DNA of 64,000 nt from Natrarchaeobaculum aegyptiacum (GCF_002156705.1 NZ_CP019893.1:558001-622000); one strand, 5' to 3'; positions 18,945 through 27,772 are shown, counted from the first letter of the stretch. Notes: a model not told the origin generated them from the letters alone. Translations and numbers: made by a program.

Positions 18945-19289
18945 ATGTCATCGACGCCATCCCAGGCTGCCGAAACCGCCGCCGACGCCTGCCCCGTCAT
19001 TCAGTCGCTCGAGCAGATCGGCTCCCAGTGGCGACTGGCCGTTCTTCACGAACTCCAGCAGGGCGAACAGCGGTTCAACGAACTCAAGCGGTCGACAGGG
19101 GCCAACGCCCGGACGCTCTCGCGCGTCCTCGACGACCTCGGCGAGATGGGGTTCGTCGACCGGCGCATCGAAGAGGACGCGCCGATCGCGACCTACTACA
19201 GCCTGACCGAGAAGGGAGAGTCACTCGAACCCGTCTTCGACGAAATCGAGTGCTGGGCCGGCACCTGGCTCGAGGGCGACCTCGAGTAG
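18945..19289 (+). CDS. HxlR family winged-helix regulator
   Basis: 114 residues from the ATG at 18945; a GTG eight codons upstream is less likely given the promoter spacing. HxlR signature: CPVIQSLEQIGSQWRLAVLH, then ELQQGEQRFNELKRS, ANARTLSRVLDDLGEMGFV (recognition helix) and the wing IATYYSLTEKGESL. The Cys at the start of the domain is the residue sensed in some redox-responsive members. Target unknown. Confidence 0.92.
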   Translation: MSSTPSQAAETAADACPVIQSLEQIGSQWRLAVLHELQQGEQRFNELKRSTGANARTLSRVLDDLGEMGFVDRRIEEDAPIATYYSLTEKGESLEPVFDEIECWAGTWLEGDLE

Positions 19290-19387
19290 CCACTGACTGC
19301 CAGTGCACACCCGATCGCCCGACAGCTGTGCGATCGGTGTGGAAACCGTTTCAGTTGTAACTACACCACTGCAGTCCCGGTTTTCGA

Positions 19388-19639
19388 TCACTCGGTCTCT
19401 GACTTCGCCGCCTCGAGACTCGCGAAAAACCCGAAGTAGGCGACGATCCCGGCCAGCATGAGCATGTAGTAGGCGTAAGTCGGCCCCTCGATGATGCGAA
19501 ACAGCACGTCGACCATCGTCACCCAGATGATCGCGAACAGGAGGTCGACGAACAGTCCCCACCGTTCGGCGCGGGCGGTTTCGATCCACTCGCGAATTCC
19601 ACCGCCGTCACGTCCGGCGGTCCCATCCTCGTCGTTCAT
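19388..19639 (-). CDS. small membrane protein
   Basis: 83 residues from the ATG at 19639. A charged N-terminus (MNDEDGTAGRDGGGIREWIE) precedes two membrane helices (LFVDLLFAIIWVTMVDVLF and YYMLMLAGIVAYFGFFA). Its start is divergent from the Trm56 gene. Family not recognised. Confidence 0.65.
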   Translation of the reverse strand: MNDEDGTAGRDGGGIREWIETARAERWGLFVDLLFAIIWVTMVDVLFRIIEGPTYAYYMLMLAGIVAYFGFFASLEAAKSETE

Positions 19640-19776
19640 CGGCCGATCGACCTCCCACACTCGAGCCTGGCCATTGGCTTCACAGAGGGCGAGCGGGTGA
19701 AAAAGCCTGTCGGCGGGTCGCACCGGCGAACGGCAAAAGCGAAACCCCCTAACCGCGTCCGCGAGAGTACTCGAGC

Positions 19777-20322
19777 ATGCACGACGAACCCGAAGTCGCC
19801 GTCCTCCGGCTCGGCCACCGGCCCGGACGCGACGAGCGGATGACGACCCACGTCGGCCTGACTGCGCGAGCGCTCGGAGCCGACCGGGTCACGTTCCCCG
19901 ACAACGCCGGCCAGTCCAGGGAGACCGTCGAGGACATCACTGAGCGGTTCGGCGGCCCGTTCGAGGTGTCACTCACCGACTCACCGAAAGCGATCGTCCG
20001 AGACTGGGAAGGTCGGGTCGTCCACCTCACGATGTACGGCGAGCGCATTCAGGACGTCGAAGCCGACGTTCGCGAGGCCCACCAGAGCGGAGCCCCACTG
20101 TTGCTCGTCGTCGGCTCCGAGAAGGTCACCTTCGACGTCTACGAGGCGGCCGACTGGAACGTCGGCGTCACGAATCAGCCCCACTCCGAAGTCGCCGGCC
20201 TCGCCGTCTTCCTCGACCGGCTCTTCGAGGGCCGCGAGCTCGAGCGCGAGTGGGAAGACGCAGACCGGCGGGTCGTTCCGATGGAAACCGGCAAGCGCGT
20301 GGTACCGACCGACGACGGCTGA
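19777..20322 (+). CDS. tRNA (cytidine(56)-2'-O)-methyltransferase, Trm56 type
   Basis: SPOUT-class archaeal methylase that modifies C56 in the T-loop of tRNAs using S-adenosylmethionine. 181 residues. Family features: VAVLRLGHRPGRDERMTTHV at the N-terminus, LTARALGADRV, VHLTMYGERI and the knot region LLLVVGSEKVTFDVYEAADW followed by VTNQPHSEVAGLAVFLDR. Length fits the archaeal family. Confidence 0.93.
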   Translation: MHDEPEVAVLRLGHRPGRDERMTTHVGLTARALGADRVTFPDNAGQSRETVEDITERFGGPFEVSLTDSPKAIVRDWEGRVVHLTMYGERIQDVEADVREAHQSGAPLLLVVGSEKVTFDVYEAADWNVGVTNQPHSEVAGLAVFLDRLFEGRELEREWEDADRRVVPMETGKRVVPTDDG

Positions 20323-20462
20323 GAGTGGGCGATACTCCTCGTTCTGGCCGTGTTCGCCGGTCGACGGCCCTCGATCCTCGATCGGAGGGTGAATCGACGC
20401 CACTGCGAGCCGGATCGAGCGCGAAGGGGCAGTTTTTCGATCCTCGGGGGAGGAGGTCGCGT

Positions 20463-20684
20463 ATGACCGAGGGTCAGGTGCTTCCGGGAACGGCGATCGA
20501 GTGGTACGCCTTCGGCGCGTTGCTCGTCGTCGGGAACATCGTGATTCGCGTACTGACCGGACACACGCTCGCGGCATCGTTCGCCATGGGGCTGTTCTAC
20601 GGGCTCGCGATGGCCATGCTCGCGGTGATACTCGTCGCCGCGTGGGTCACGCTTACCGGCGACGACGACGGGGAGACCGAGTGA
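20463..20684 (+). CDS. small membrane protein
   Basis: 73 residues from the ATG at 20463, with two hydrophobic helices (WYAFGALLVVGNIVIRVL and FAMGLFYGLAMAMLAVILVA) and an acidic tail GDDDGETE. A T-rich box (AGTTTTTCG near 20430) sits about 30 nt upstream. No family recognised. Confidence 0.6.
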   Translation: MTEGQVLPGTAIEWYAFGALLVVGNIVIRVLTGHTLAASFAMGLFYGLAMAMLAVILVAAWVTLTGDDDGETE

Positions 20685-20740
20685 GCGACCCCTGACAGTT
20701 CGCCGCCAACGTACTTCCGTCAGGTCGTGGGAGTGTGCCC

Positions 20741-20992
20741 ATGGCCGAAACCACGGCTCACGACCAAGACGTCGAACGCGAACACGCTGCCGACCTCTTA
20801 CAGGAACTGGCGCGCGAACTCCGCGGAGAAGACACCGCAAACGTGCAGGTCGGAAACAAAACGTTGACGCTCACCCCCGCATCGACCGTCGAGTACGGGA
20901 TCAGCGTCGAGGAACGATCCCCGATGTTCGGCGGCGATCGCGAGGAGATTACGGTCACACTCGAGTGGAAGGTGCCGAAACCGGAGAGCTGA
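20741..20992 (+). CDS. amphi-Trp domain-containing protein
   Basis: 83 residues. One amphi-Trp domain: LLQELARELRGEDTANVQVG, then LTLTPASTVEYGISVEER and EEITVTLEWKVPK. Small proteins with this domain are common in haloarchaea; their role is unknown. Starts six nt after an in-frame upstream codon; the ATG at 20741 is preferred. Confidence 0.85.
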   Translation: MAETTAHDQDVEREHAADLLQELARELRGEDTANVQVGNKTLTLTPASTVEYGISVEERSPMFGGDREEITVTLEWKVPKPES

Positions 20993-21044
20993 GAACGGAA
21001 CACCGCTGCCTGTGCGTAGCGCTTACATCGTTCGATGACATCCT

Positions 21045-21064
21045 CCCCGTGGTGAACGACGGGG
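21045..21064. repeat. right-end hairpin of TnpB element 1, candidate 3' end of its guide RNA scaffold
   Basis: CCCCGT (21045-21050) and ACGGGG (21059-21064) form a 6-bp stem with an 8-nt loop about 30 nt after the tnpB stop. In known TnpB systems the RNA scaffold ends at the right end and the guide is the adjacent flanking DNA. Here that would begin near 21035 reading leftwards. The RNA is inferred, not seen. Confidence 0.5.
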
Positions 21065-21095
21065 TTTCCTCTCCGACGTGGGGGTCTCAGCCGGT

Positions 21096-22502
21096 CTAGG
21101 ACTCCCCGGAGGCAACATTCCCATCACGGTGGACGGTACTCGGGTCCGTGCGCTGTTCGTTGGGACTTTCCCTCGCGGGAGAGCGTGGTGACTCCGACCA
21201 TTCATGATCGTCCCACTTGAACCGCACGGGCCGTGCCATCGGCCTGACTTCTTGCTCTGTGTGCCGTTGACGAGACACGTCGTGTCTCGTTCGCCAATCA
21301 GAACTCCCCGAGTTCTGATGACGCTTCAGGAACGTTTTTGACGCCGTGAGGTCGGCGTGTCCTTCAAACCCACACGGACAGGTGAGTGTGTCCTGATCCC
21401 GTGTTGTCCGATCTGCTGAACCGCACTGCGGACACTCTTGACTGGTCCACGCTTCCGACCGAACCTCGACCGAGATATCGTATTCCTCGGCCGTGCAGGC
21501 CAATCGCTCGGTGAACTGCTTGAACGCCCAGAAGTTGTGCGTCTTCGCATTCGTTTCGACCGACCAGTGTGTTTCCAGCACGTCGGTCAAGCCACCGATA
21601 TACACGGTATCCACACCTTCGTCGTACAACCGTTCGATTAGGTCACGACACAGGGCTTCTTGTGCGTGATCCCGTCGACGGGTTCGCTTGCGGTACAGTC
21701 GCCGGATACGCTTGCTACTGTATCGCCCCTCCTCGAGTTTGGACTGTAGCCGGGCGATCTCTGCGGTCGTTTCACGGAATCGCTGGAACAGCTTGCGACC
21801 TTCGTACAGATATTGCTCGCCGGTCGTTGTAGTACAGGCAACGAGATTGTTCGCACCAATGTCCAGAGCGGCCGTCTCGTCGGCCAGTGGAGTTGCCTGA
21901 TCATCTGGAGAAACCGTCACAGGCTGCGATGCTCTAAACGTGCTATCAATCTCGTCATACCACAATTCTAACCGGCCTTGATCATCGTAGTTAGGCCAGT
22001 TCGGGTCGCCAACGATTTCTAGACGGAGACGGCTTTTCGGGCTATTGTGGCTGTCCCGGAGTTGTTCTCCGACGACCATCTCAACTCGAGAGCGGTCACC
22101 CCATTCGACGGTGTATGCGTCCTTTCGGACGACGCCTTTGAGCACACGTCCGTCGTCTTCGTTGCCACGGAAGCCTGGGGGTTCTGGGTGTTTCGTAACT
22201 GACGTATTCGACTCATCGTAGTACGCTTTCTTGTTCTCGAAGAACCCGCGCCACGCTTCACTGTTAGCCCGGCGGACAGTCTGAGCAGTGGACGCGGCGA
22301 GAACGGCTTTGTATTTCCCTTCGAGAGCGCCAGTATTGGCGTCCCACACGCCTCCCTCAAAGCCGTCTTCGTCGTTGTAGCGCATAAGGCGCTGATAATT
22401 GATCTCGTTCCAGAGAGCAGCGGAAGCGTCCAACAGATCCCGTAGCACTCGCTCATCGTCGTCGGTGAGCGGTCGCACGGTGAACGTATTGGTACGCTTC
22501 AT
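21096..22502 (-). CDS. tnpB: TnpB, RNA-guided endonuclease-like protein (IS200/IS605 OrfB)
   Basis: 468 residues from the ATG at 22502 ([16 protein letters not shown]); a Met 15 codons upstream is possible. RuvC-I Asp214 is in ALDIGANN, RuvC-III Asp384 in [14 protein letters not shown]. The zinc ribbon has Cys357, Cys360, Cys375 and Cys377 (CPQCGS...LTCPCGF). At the usual RuvC-II glutamate (V-x-E-D-L) this protein reads [10 protein letters not shown], with the next Glu at 310 (VLETHW). The long polar C-terminus ending [10 protein letters not shown] is typical of this haloarchaeal subgroup. Function in guided cleavage is inferred from the family. Confidence 0.92.
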   Translation of the reverse strand: MKRTNTFTVRPLTDDDERVLRDLLDASAALWNEINYQRLMRYNDEDGFEGGVWDANTGALEGKYKAVLAASTAQTVRRANSEAWRGFFENKKAYYDESNTSVTKHPEPPGFRGNEDDGRVLKGVVRKDAYTVEWGDRSRVEMVVGEQLRDSHNSPKSRLRLEIVGDPNWPNYDDQGRLELWYDEIDSTFRASQPVTVSPDDQATPLADETAALDIGANNLVACTTTTGEQYLYEGRKLFQRFRETTAEIARLQSKLEEGRYSSKRIRRLYRKRTRRRDHAQEALCRDLIERLYDEGVDTVYIGGLTDVLETHWSVETNAKTHNFWAFKQFTERLACTAEEYDISVEVRSEAWTSQECPQCGSADRTTRDQDTLTCPCGFEGHADLTASKTFLKRHQNSGSSDWRTRHDVSRQRHTEQEVRPMARPVRFKWDDHEWSESPRSPARESPNEQRTDPSTVHRDGNVASGES

Positions 22503-22650
22503 CAGCCACTCCAGTATACATTCGCTTCGGTCTTGAACGTCAGCCATCCACGGTGAAAGTGAAACTCATCGCCTGCCTCGTTGGAGACTCACGACCAGCA
22601 GTAACACGAAAGTTTCTCACCAGAGCGTACGCGATTCACTCCCGCCCTGC

Positions 22651-23709
22651 TCAGTCCTCGGTTCCGACTGAGCGTCGGAACCCTCGTCCTTCGCGGGAAG
22701 GGCGGGATTCTCTCGCTGAATCAAGATAGTACCGCACACCGTCGTCGACCTCGTAGGTCACCGCACCGCGTCGCTCGAGCGTGCCGAGTGCTCCCATCGT
22801 ATCCAGCACCGGGGCGATGTACCTGACGGTGTCGACCCGCTCTGTCGCGATCGACAGCGGTGTCGCGGGTTCGACCGCAGCGACGGCCTCGAGGGTTCCT
22901 GCGACCAGTTCGTCGAGCCGATCGCGGGTGAGTTTGACCGTTCCCTGTGGGTCTTCGAAGACCTGACCGTGGCCGGGGTAGGCCCGGACCGCGTCCGTTC
23001 CCTCGAGTCGGTCCATCGCCTCGTAGTAGGCGTCGACGGCGTCGTACGCGCCGGGTGCGATCCCGACGTGGAACGCGCCCGCCCGAAAGGACTCGATGAG
23101 CGCGTCTCCGGAGAACAGCACTCGCTCGCCGTCGAGGTCGGTCTCGAAACACAGGTGATCGGCCTCGTGGCCCGGCGTCTCGATCGACCGAAACTCCCGG
23201 CCGCCGATCTCGAGCGGCTGGCCGGCCTCGAGTTCCTGCGTCTCCTCGTGGGCGACGAGTCGGCGATCTCGCTCGAACGACTCGAGTTCCTCGCTGACGA
23301 CTTCCTCGAGTTTGTCGCCGTCGTAGCCCGCCGACCGGGCGACGCGCTCGAACCCCTCGCGGAGCACCGAGTCGTCGACCTCGAGGCGCTCGAGGGCCGC
23401 CGCCGGGACGTGGATCGTCGCTCCCGCCTCGCGGAGGGCGTCGACCTGACCGATGTGGTCGCTGTGGACGTGCGTTATCAGGACGTGGGCGACGTCCGCG
23501 AGTCCGTATCCGACCTGTTCGAGTTCCTCCCTGAGAGTGGTTTCGGCGTCTGAATCGTACCCGCCGGCGTCGACGAGGATCGGTTCTGACCCCTCGATGA
23601 GGTACGCCGCGACGTGTTTCGGCGGCCACGGCACGTCGAACTCGAGGCGGTGAACTGCCGATCCGGCCGACTGCTCGCGACCCACCCCACAGGTAGCGTC
23701 GATGTCCAT
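22651..23709 (-). CDS. MBL fold metallo-hydrolase
   Basis: 352 residues. Metallo-beta-lactamase fold with the metal-binding motif HVHSDHIG, downstream His in ETPGHEADHL, Asp in LFSGDALIES and His in YPGHGQVF. About 100 residues after the catalytic domain include a likely winged-helix-like cap (VLDTMGALGTLERRGAVTYE). It resembles the glyoxalase II/lactonase-like group with a C-terminal domain. Substrate unknown. Its 5' side faces the TFE gene. Confidence 0.92.
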   Translation of the reverse strand: MDIDATCGVGREQSAGSAVHRLEFDVPWPPKHVAAYLIEGSEPILVDAGGYDSDAETTLREELEQVGYGLADVAHVLITHVHSDHIGQVDALREAGATIHVPAAALERLEVDDSVLREGFERVARSAGYDGDKLEEVVSEELESFERDRRLVAHEETQELEAGQPLEIGGREFRSIETPGHEADHLCFETDLDGERVLFSGDALIESFRAGAFHVGIAPGAYDAVDAYYEAMDRLEGTDAVRAYPGHGQVFEDPQGTVKLTRDRLDELVAGTLEAVAAVEPATPLSIATERVDTVRYIAPVLDTMGALGTLERRGAVTYEVDDGVRYYLDSARESRPSREGRGFRRSVGTED

Positions 23710-23850
23710 CGGCTGCTATACGGCGACCTGCGTACGTGAATGTTACTCTCTGTCTCGCTCCCGGTTTGCTCCAGTCGGAAACGCGACCCCTCTCACGACG
23801 CCCGCCGCGGCTCAAAAGACTTAATGGCGACATACCGTTACACGTAGGTA

Positions 23851-24375
23851 ATGGCTTTTGAGGACCTCCTCGAGGACCCGGTTATCCAGAAGTACTTACA
23901 CGAGCTGGTCGGTCCGAAGGGGATGCCCGTCGCGGCGGCACCCCCGGACGGCGAAGTGACTGACGAGGAACTCGCCGAGGAGCTGGACCTCGAGTTGAAC
24001 GACGTTCGCCGGGCGCTGTTCATCCTGTACGAGAACGATCTCGCGAGCTACCGACGGCTGCGCGACGAGGATTCGGGCTGGCTGACCTACCTCTGGACGT
24101 TCGAATACGAGAACATCCCGGAGAATCTCGAGTCGGAGATGTACCGACTCCACGACGCGCTCGAACAGCGCGAGGAGTACGAGCGCAACCACGAGTTCTA
24201 CCTCTGTGAGATCTGCTCGATTCGCTTCGAGTTCGGCGAGGCGATGGACTTCGGCTTCGAGTGTCCCGAATGCGGCTCACCGCTCGACTCGATGGACAAC
24301 CAGCGGCTGGTCAACGCGATGCACGAGCGGATCGACGCGCTCAGAGACGAACTCAACGTCGATGCAGACGCCTGA
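23851..24375 (+). CDS. tfe: transcription initiation factor E alpha subunit (TFE)
   Basis: Archaeal homologue of TFIIE-alpha that helps promoter opening and holds the polymerase clamp open. 174 residues: an extended winged helix (residues 1 to about 95, with VTDEELAEELDLELNDVRRA) and a C4 zinc ribbon with Cys119, Cys122, Cys138 and Cys141 (CEICS...CPECGS). The DUF2110 gene follows with an ATGA overlap. Confidence 0.96.
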   Translation: MAFEDLLEDPVIQKYLHELVGPKGMPVAAAPPDGEVTDEELAEELDLELNDVRRALFILYENDLASYRRLRDEDSGWLTYLWTFEYENIPENLESEMYRLHDALEQREEYERNHEFYLCEICSIRFEFGEAMDFGFECPECGSPLDSMDNQRLVNAMHERIDALRDELNVDADA

Positions 24376-25100
24376 TGGCAGGAACAGAATACGTCACCCT
24401 CGCGACCAAACTGTACGTCGACGGCGACGCTCGTCAGCGCGCCACCGACTCTCTGCGATCGCTGATCAACAACGAAATCGGCGACCTCGAGGTCTCGGTC
24501 GATCTCTCGATTCGCGACGACGACTTCCCCGACGTCACCCTCGAAGGCGAGGACCGGGTCGTCGCGGCCAACGTCCTCCGCGAGGAGTTCGGCGAGATTC
24601 CCGACGATCTCGAGCGCGGCGAGACCTACGTCGGCACGCTCGAATCGTGGGACGAAGACGGCTTCGTCCTCGATGCAGGCCAGCCGGTTCGCATTCCGGC
24701 CGATGAACTCGGCCTCGGACCGGGCACGCCGGAGCAGATCCGCGATCGGTTCGGACTGGTCCAGCATATGCCCCTGCGGTTCGTCTACGGCGACGAGGAT
24801 GTAGCCGGCGACGCCGAGGAAGACGGCGACGCGCCGGCCGTCTCTCGGCTGGCCGACGACGAACGCGATCGGCTTTACGACTGGACCCGCGGTGACGGCC
24901 GACTCACCGTCAACAGCGCCACGCGCGCTGAGGTTCGTGCGACGCTGAACCGCGCTGGCCACGCTCAGGACTACGTCACCGTCGAGCGACTCGGCCTCCT
25001 GGAACAGAGTGTCGTCTGCACCGAAGACACCGACCCGCCGGGACTGCTCGCGAGCGTCGGACAGTACCTCCCGGCCGAACTGCGCTGTGTCGTCCCCTGA
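24375..25100 (+). CDS. DUF2110 family protein
   Basis: 241 residues, start overlapping the tfe stop. Conserved archaeal protein of unknown function; the TFE-DUF2110 pairing fits what is known of the family's context. N-terminal alpha/beta region (YVTLATKLYVDGDARQRATD), a central part with VGTLESWDEDGFVLDAGQPV that looks like a small beta-barrel nucleic-acid-binding fold, and a C-terminal region ending AELRCVVP. A link to transcription is inferred from the coupling only. Confidence 0.88.
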   Translation: MAGTEYVTLATKLYVDGDARQRATDSLRSLINNEIGDLEVSVDLSIRDDDFPDVTLEGEDRVVAANVLREEFGEIPDDLERGETYVGTLESWDEDGFVLDAGQPVRIPADELGLGPGTPEQIRDRFGLVQHMPLRFVYGDEDVAGDAEEDGDAPAVSRLADDERDRLYDWTRGDGRLTVNSATRAEVRATLNRAGHAQDYVTVERLGLLEQSVVCTEDTDPPGLLASVGQYLPAELRCVVP

Positions 25101-25161
25101 CCACAGATCAGTCCGAACCACGAGCTAACCCGACCCTGACCACCGATCAAAACCTGACCAC

Positions 25162-25935
25162 ATGAACCGACGGCTCCTCCTCGCAACGATCGCGGTCCTC
25201 CTCCTGATCGGCCTCGCAGGCTGTGCGGCGATCTTCGGCGGCATCTCCGACGAGGACCTCGACCGCGACCAGGACTACGAGGACCTCAAAGACCGCGACG
25301 CCGACGTCGCCGTCGACATCGGCGAGAGCGGGATCATCACCGACGGCGAGTTCCGCGCCGTCTACGATCTGAACGGCACCGAGGAACTCTCGCTCTATCG
25401 ATCGACGTTCTACACAGATCACGCCCTCGACATCCACAGCGTCCGCTACTGGTACCCCAACGGCACCGAGGTCACCGGCTCCGATCTGTACGTCGATCAG
25501 GGGCGCTCGAGCACCGAGGTCCGGGTCCCCGACGGCAACGGCACGCTCGCGTTCACCGGGAGCGCGGGCAGTCACACCTTCCAGCTCCCGGCCTACACAC
25601 ACGGCTCCTACGAGGTGACCACGCCCGCGGGCTATCGCACCTCGAACTTCCTGTTCGGGAACGTCGCCCCGGGTGGCTACGACCGCGAGGTGGTCGACGA
25701 CCAGGAACGGCTGACCTGGGACCACGTCGACAGCACGATCTCGTTGCGCTACTACAACGAGCGGAACATCCCACTGTTCCTCGGCCTCGTCGGGGTGGTC
25801 ATCCTGCTCGGCGGCGCCGGGATCGGCTACTACTACCGGGAAGTCAATCGCCTTCAGGAACAACGTGAGGAGATGGGGCTGGACGTCGACATCGACGACG
25901 ACGACGATCGCGGTCCCCCGCCCGGCTTCGGCTAG
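25162..25935 (+). CDS. lipoprotein with C-terminal membrane helix (DUF5803-like)
   Basis: 257 residues. The N-terminal signal ends in the lipobox LAGC (Cys21), indicating a lipid-anchored exported protein. A ~185-residue mostly beta external domain follows (NGTEELSLYRSTFY, VRYWYPNGTEVTGSDLYVDQ), then a membrane helix LFLGLVGVVILLGGAGIGYYY and a short charged cytoplasmic tail with an Asp run. Assigned to DUF5803 with moderate certainty. It lies 61 nt after the DUF2110 gene. Confidence 0.8.
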   Translation: MNRRLLLATIAVLLLIGLAGCAAIFGGISDEDLDRDQDYEDLKDRDADVAVDIGESGIITDGEFRAVYDLNGTEELSLYRSTFYTDHALDIHSVRYWYPNGTEVTGSDLYVDQGRSSTEVRVPDGNGTLAFTGSAGSHTFQLPAYTHGSYEVTTPAGYRTSNFLFGNVAPGGYDREVVDDQERLTWDHVDSTISLRYYNERNIPLFLGLVGVVILLGGAGIGYYYREVNRLQEQREEMGLDVDIDDDDDRGPPPGFG

Positions 25936-25951
25936 CGAACGCCGCCGGGGC

Positions 25952-26485
25952 CTACTTTCGAACGTGCATCACTCGCTCGTCGAGTACCATCGCCCGCCCG
26001 GACTCGAGTACGACCTGTCCGCGAATCACTCGTGCACTGGTTCGAACGGGCTGGATGGTGGCTGGATCCACCGTCTCGGTGACGCCAACGTCGTCGACCA
26101 GCCAGCCGTACCGCTGGCTCGAACTCTCTGCAGCTGTGCCAGTCGCGTCGCTCCCGACGGCGTCGGCCGTCAGCACGACGAGCGCCGGATCGTCGACACG
26201 CTCGACTGTGCCGGCAGAGAAAACTCGCGGCAGATCCACGACGCGGACCGGCGTTCCGTCGACGGTGACGGTCCCGGCGTTCCACGGGTCGGGGGCCGAC
26301 TCGAGCGGGTCGGCCTCGGTGACGCCGACGACGGCATCGACAGCCGAAAGCGAAATACAGTAGCGGTCGGCTCCGACCGTGAACGCGAGAACCGTCCACC
26401 GGTCGCCAGTCGGAGAGTTGTCAGATTCGTCCGCAGGACCAGACGTCGGACGGCTCGTCATCTCGTCTGCGACTTCGATTGGCAT
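25952..26485 (-). CDS. CheW domain protein
   Basis: 177 residues from the ATG at 26485; a TATA-like GGTATTACG lies about 30 nt upstream. CheW fold: TVLAFTVGADRYCISLSAVD, GVTEADPLES, VDGTPVRVVDLPRVFSAG and the C-terminal VVLESGRAMVLDERV. CheW couples chemoreceptors to CheA; no other chemotaxis gene is in the window, so it may be a stand-alone adaptor. The N-terminal 25 residues are polar. Confidence 0.83.
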   Translation of the reverse strand: MPIEVADEMTSRPTSGPADESDNSPTGDRWTVLAFTVGADRYCISLSAVDAVVGVTEADPLESAPDPWNAGTVTVDGTPVRVVDLPRVFSAGTVERVDDPALVVLTADAVGSDATGTAAESSSQRYGWLVDDVGVTETVDPATIQPVRTSARVIRGQVVLESGRAMVLDERVMHVRK

Positions 26486-26619
26486 TCCGTATACGTGTAT
26501 CGGCTCTCGTAATACCCGATTGACATCTATATCCGGTCGAGCCCGAACTGCGAGGTTCATTCGGTGGCGGACCCCCGATTTCGCTGGTCGGTCGACGCGT
26601 GAACGGTATCAGCTGGTTG

Positions 26620-27639
26620 CTACAGCAGACCGCGGCTCTCGAGGTGATAGTCCAGAATCGGATCGAACGCCTCGAGGTACGTCTCGAGATCGACCGACTC
26701 CACGCCGTCGGTGTGGGAAGCGGCCGCGTCGTACTCGGCGTGCCAGCGTTCGAGAAAGTGCGTTTCCGCGTGACTGTCACGAATCGTGTCGACGACCGGC
26801 TCGACGGTCTCGGGGGTCGGATCGGCCTGTACTGCGCGGAGTTGGTCGAACGAAACGACGCCAGTCTCGAGTGCGTGGACGACGACGCCCGAGACCGGGT
26901 CGCCCTCCTCGAGTTCGCGTTCCCAGGTGACGAGCCAGTTACAGATGCGCGCCAGCCGCTGGGCGTGAGCGACCACCCGCCGAAGCCCCGCGAGTTCGGT
27001 CGCGTCGAACGCGGAGGCGTTGCAGAGGTCCACGGTCGCGTAAAAGCAGATCATCATGTTGTGGACGTCGTAGCGCCAGAGGTCGTCCATCGAGACGATC
27101 CCGAGGTGATCGTCGGCCAGCCCCGCGTAGGTCATCGCGGCAACGATTTGCTCGAGGTCGAACCGGAGAAGGTCGGAAAACTCCTCGTACCGGGGGCTCT
27201 CGGCCAGCCGTTCCTCGGCGGCTTCCCAGACCGACTCGAGGTACCGGATCACGTCGGCATCGACGCCCGCTCGATTCGGATCGGCTGTCGCGTGGTCGAA
27301 CGGAATCTTCGTGGCCTCACGGAAGGTCGCCTCGTCGCCGTGACGTTCGGCGAGGTCGTCGATGGTCGTGACGAACAGCGAGGCGAGTAATTTCGCTTCC
27401 TGGGTCCGTTCTCGTCGACCGTCGTCGACGCAGGAGAGCGTAAACGTCGGAAAGAGGTGAGCGAGCCACTGCCAGAGGTACGGATCGCGATCTCCGACGG
27501 TGGTTTCGTACTCGGCGAGTAGCGGCTGGATCGATTCGGGCAACGATTCCTCGCGGACGATCTCGACGAGGTCGGCACCTTCGTCGACGTCGAACTGTTG
27601 ATGTCGGCTCACTGCCGTAACGATTACCGATGGTAACAT
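26620..27639 (-). CDS. class I terpene synthase-like protein
   Basis: 339 residues, all-helical by composition. Two motifs of class I terpenoid cyclases are present in the right order and spacing: DDLAE at 94-98 (DDxxD/E, first metal site) and N234-T238-E242 in CNWLVTWERE (NxxxS/TxxxE, second metal site). Arg189 (LWRYD) lies 45 residues before Asn234, where bacterial enzymes have the pyrophosphate-sensing Arg, and Arg-Trp appears downstream in FLERWH where an RY pair is common. These enzymes ionise prenyl diphosphates with three Mg2+ ions. Product unknown. The alternatives are an inactive relative or an unrelated helical protein. No prenyl-diphosphate synthase is adjacent. Confidence 0.62.
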   Translation of the reverse strand: MLPSVIVTAVSRHQQFDVDEGADLVEIVREESLPESIQPLLAEYETTVGDRDPYLWQWLAHLFPTFTLSCVDDGRRERTQEAKLLASLFVTTIDDLAERHGDEATFREATKIPFDHATADPNRAGVDADVIRYLESVWEAAEERLAESPRYEEFSDLLRFDLEQIVAAMTYAGLADDHLGIVSMDDLWRYDVHNMMICFYATVDLCNASAFDATELAGLRRVVAHAQRLARICNWLVTWERELEEGDPVSGVVVHALETGVVSFDQLRAVQADPTPETVEPVVDTIRDSHAETHFLERWHAEYDAAASHTDGVESVDLETYLEAFDPILDYHLESRGLL

Positions 27640-27666
27640 TACTTTTCGCGTGAAACAATTAGGCCG

Positions 27667-27676
27667 ATAAAAATAT
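27667..27676. promoter_or_regulatory. AT-rich element between the terpene-synthase-like and MBL genes
   Basis: ATAAAAATAT is the most AT-rich spot in the divergent gap. Read on the minus strand it lies 28-37 nt before the ATG at 27639, a good TATA position. On the plus strand it would start a transcript near 27700, leaving a ~70-nt leader for the MBL gene. Confidence 0.45.
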
Positions 27677-27772
27677 GCACAGATCGGGACACGGTTGGCT
27701 GACGGGCGACACGGACACGCCTCGAGCCGAGATCACCCAGAGCTATCACGGTGTATCGAGAATCCAACGTCC

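Larger units (their letters stand above)
21036..22502 (-). mobile_element. solo TnpB element of IS1341 type (copy 1)
   Basis: A TnpB gene without a tnpA transposase. The right end is marked by TGACATCCTCCC (21036-21047) and a hairpin (21045-21064); the same TGACATCCTCCC motif marks the second TnpB element at 36296. The left boundary is not resolved: no matching hairpin is clear upstream of the gene, so the coordinate given is only the start of the ORF. Mobilisation would need a TnpA from elsewhere. Confidence 0.7.
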
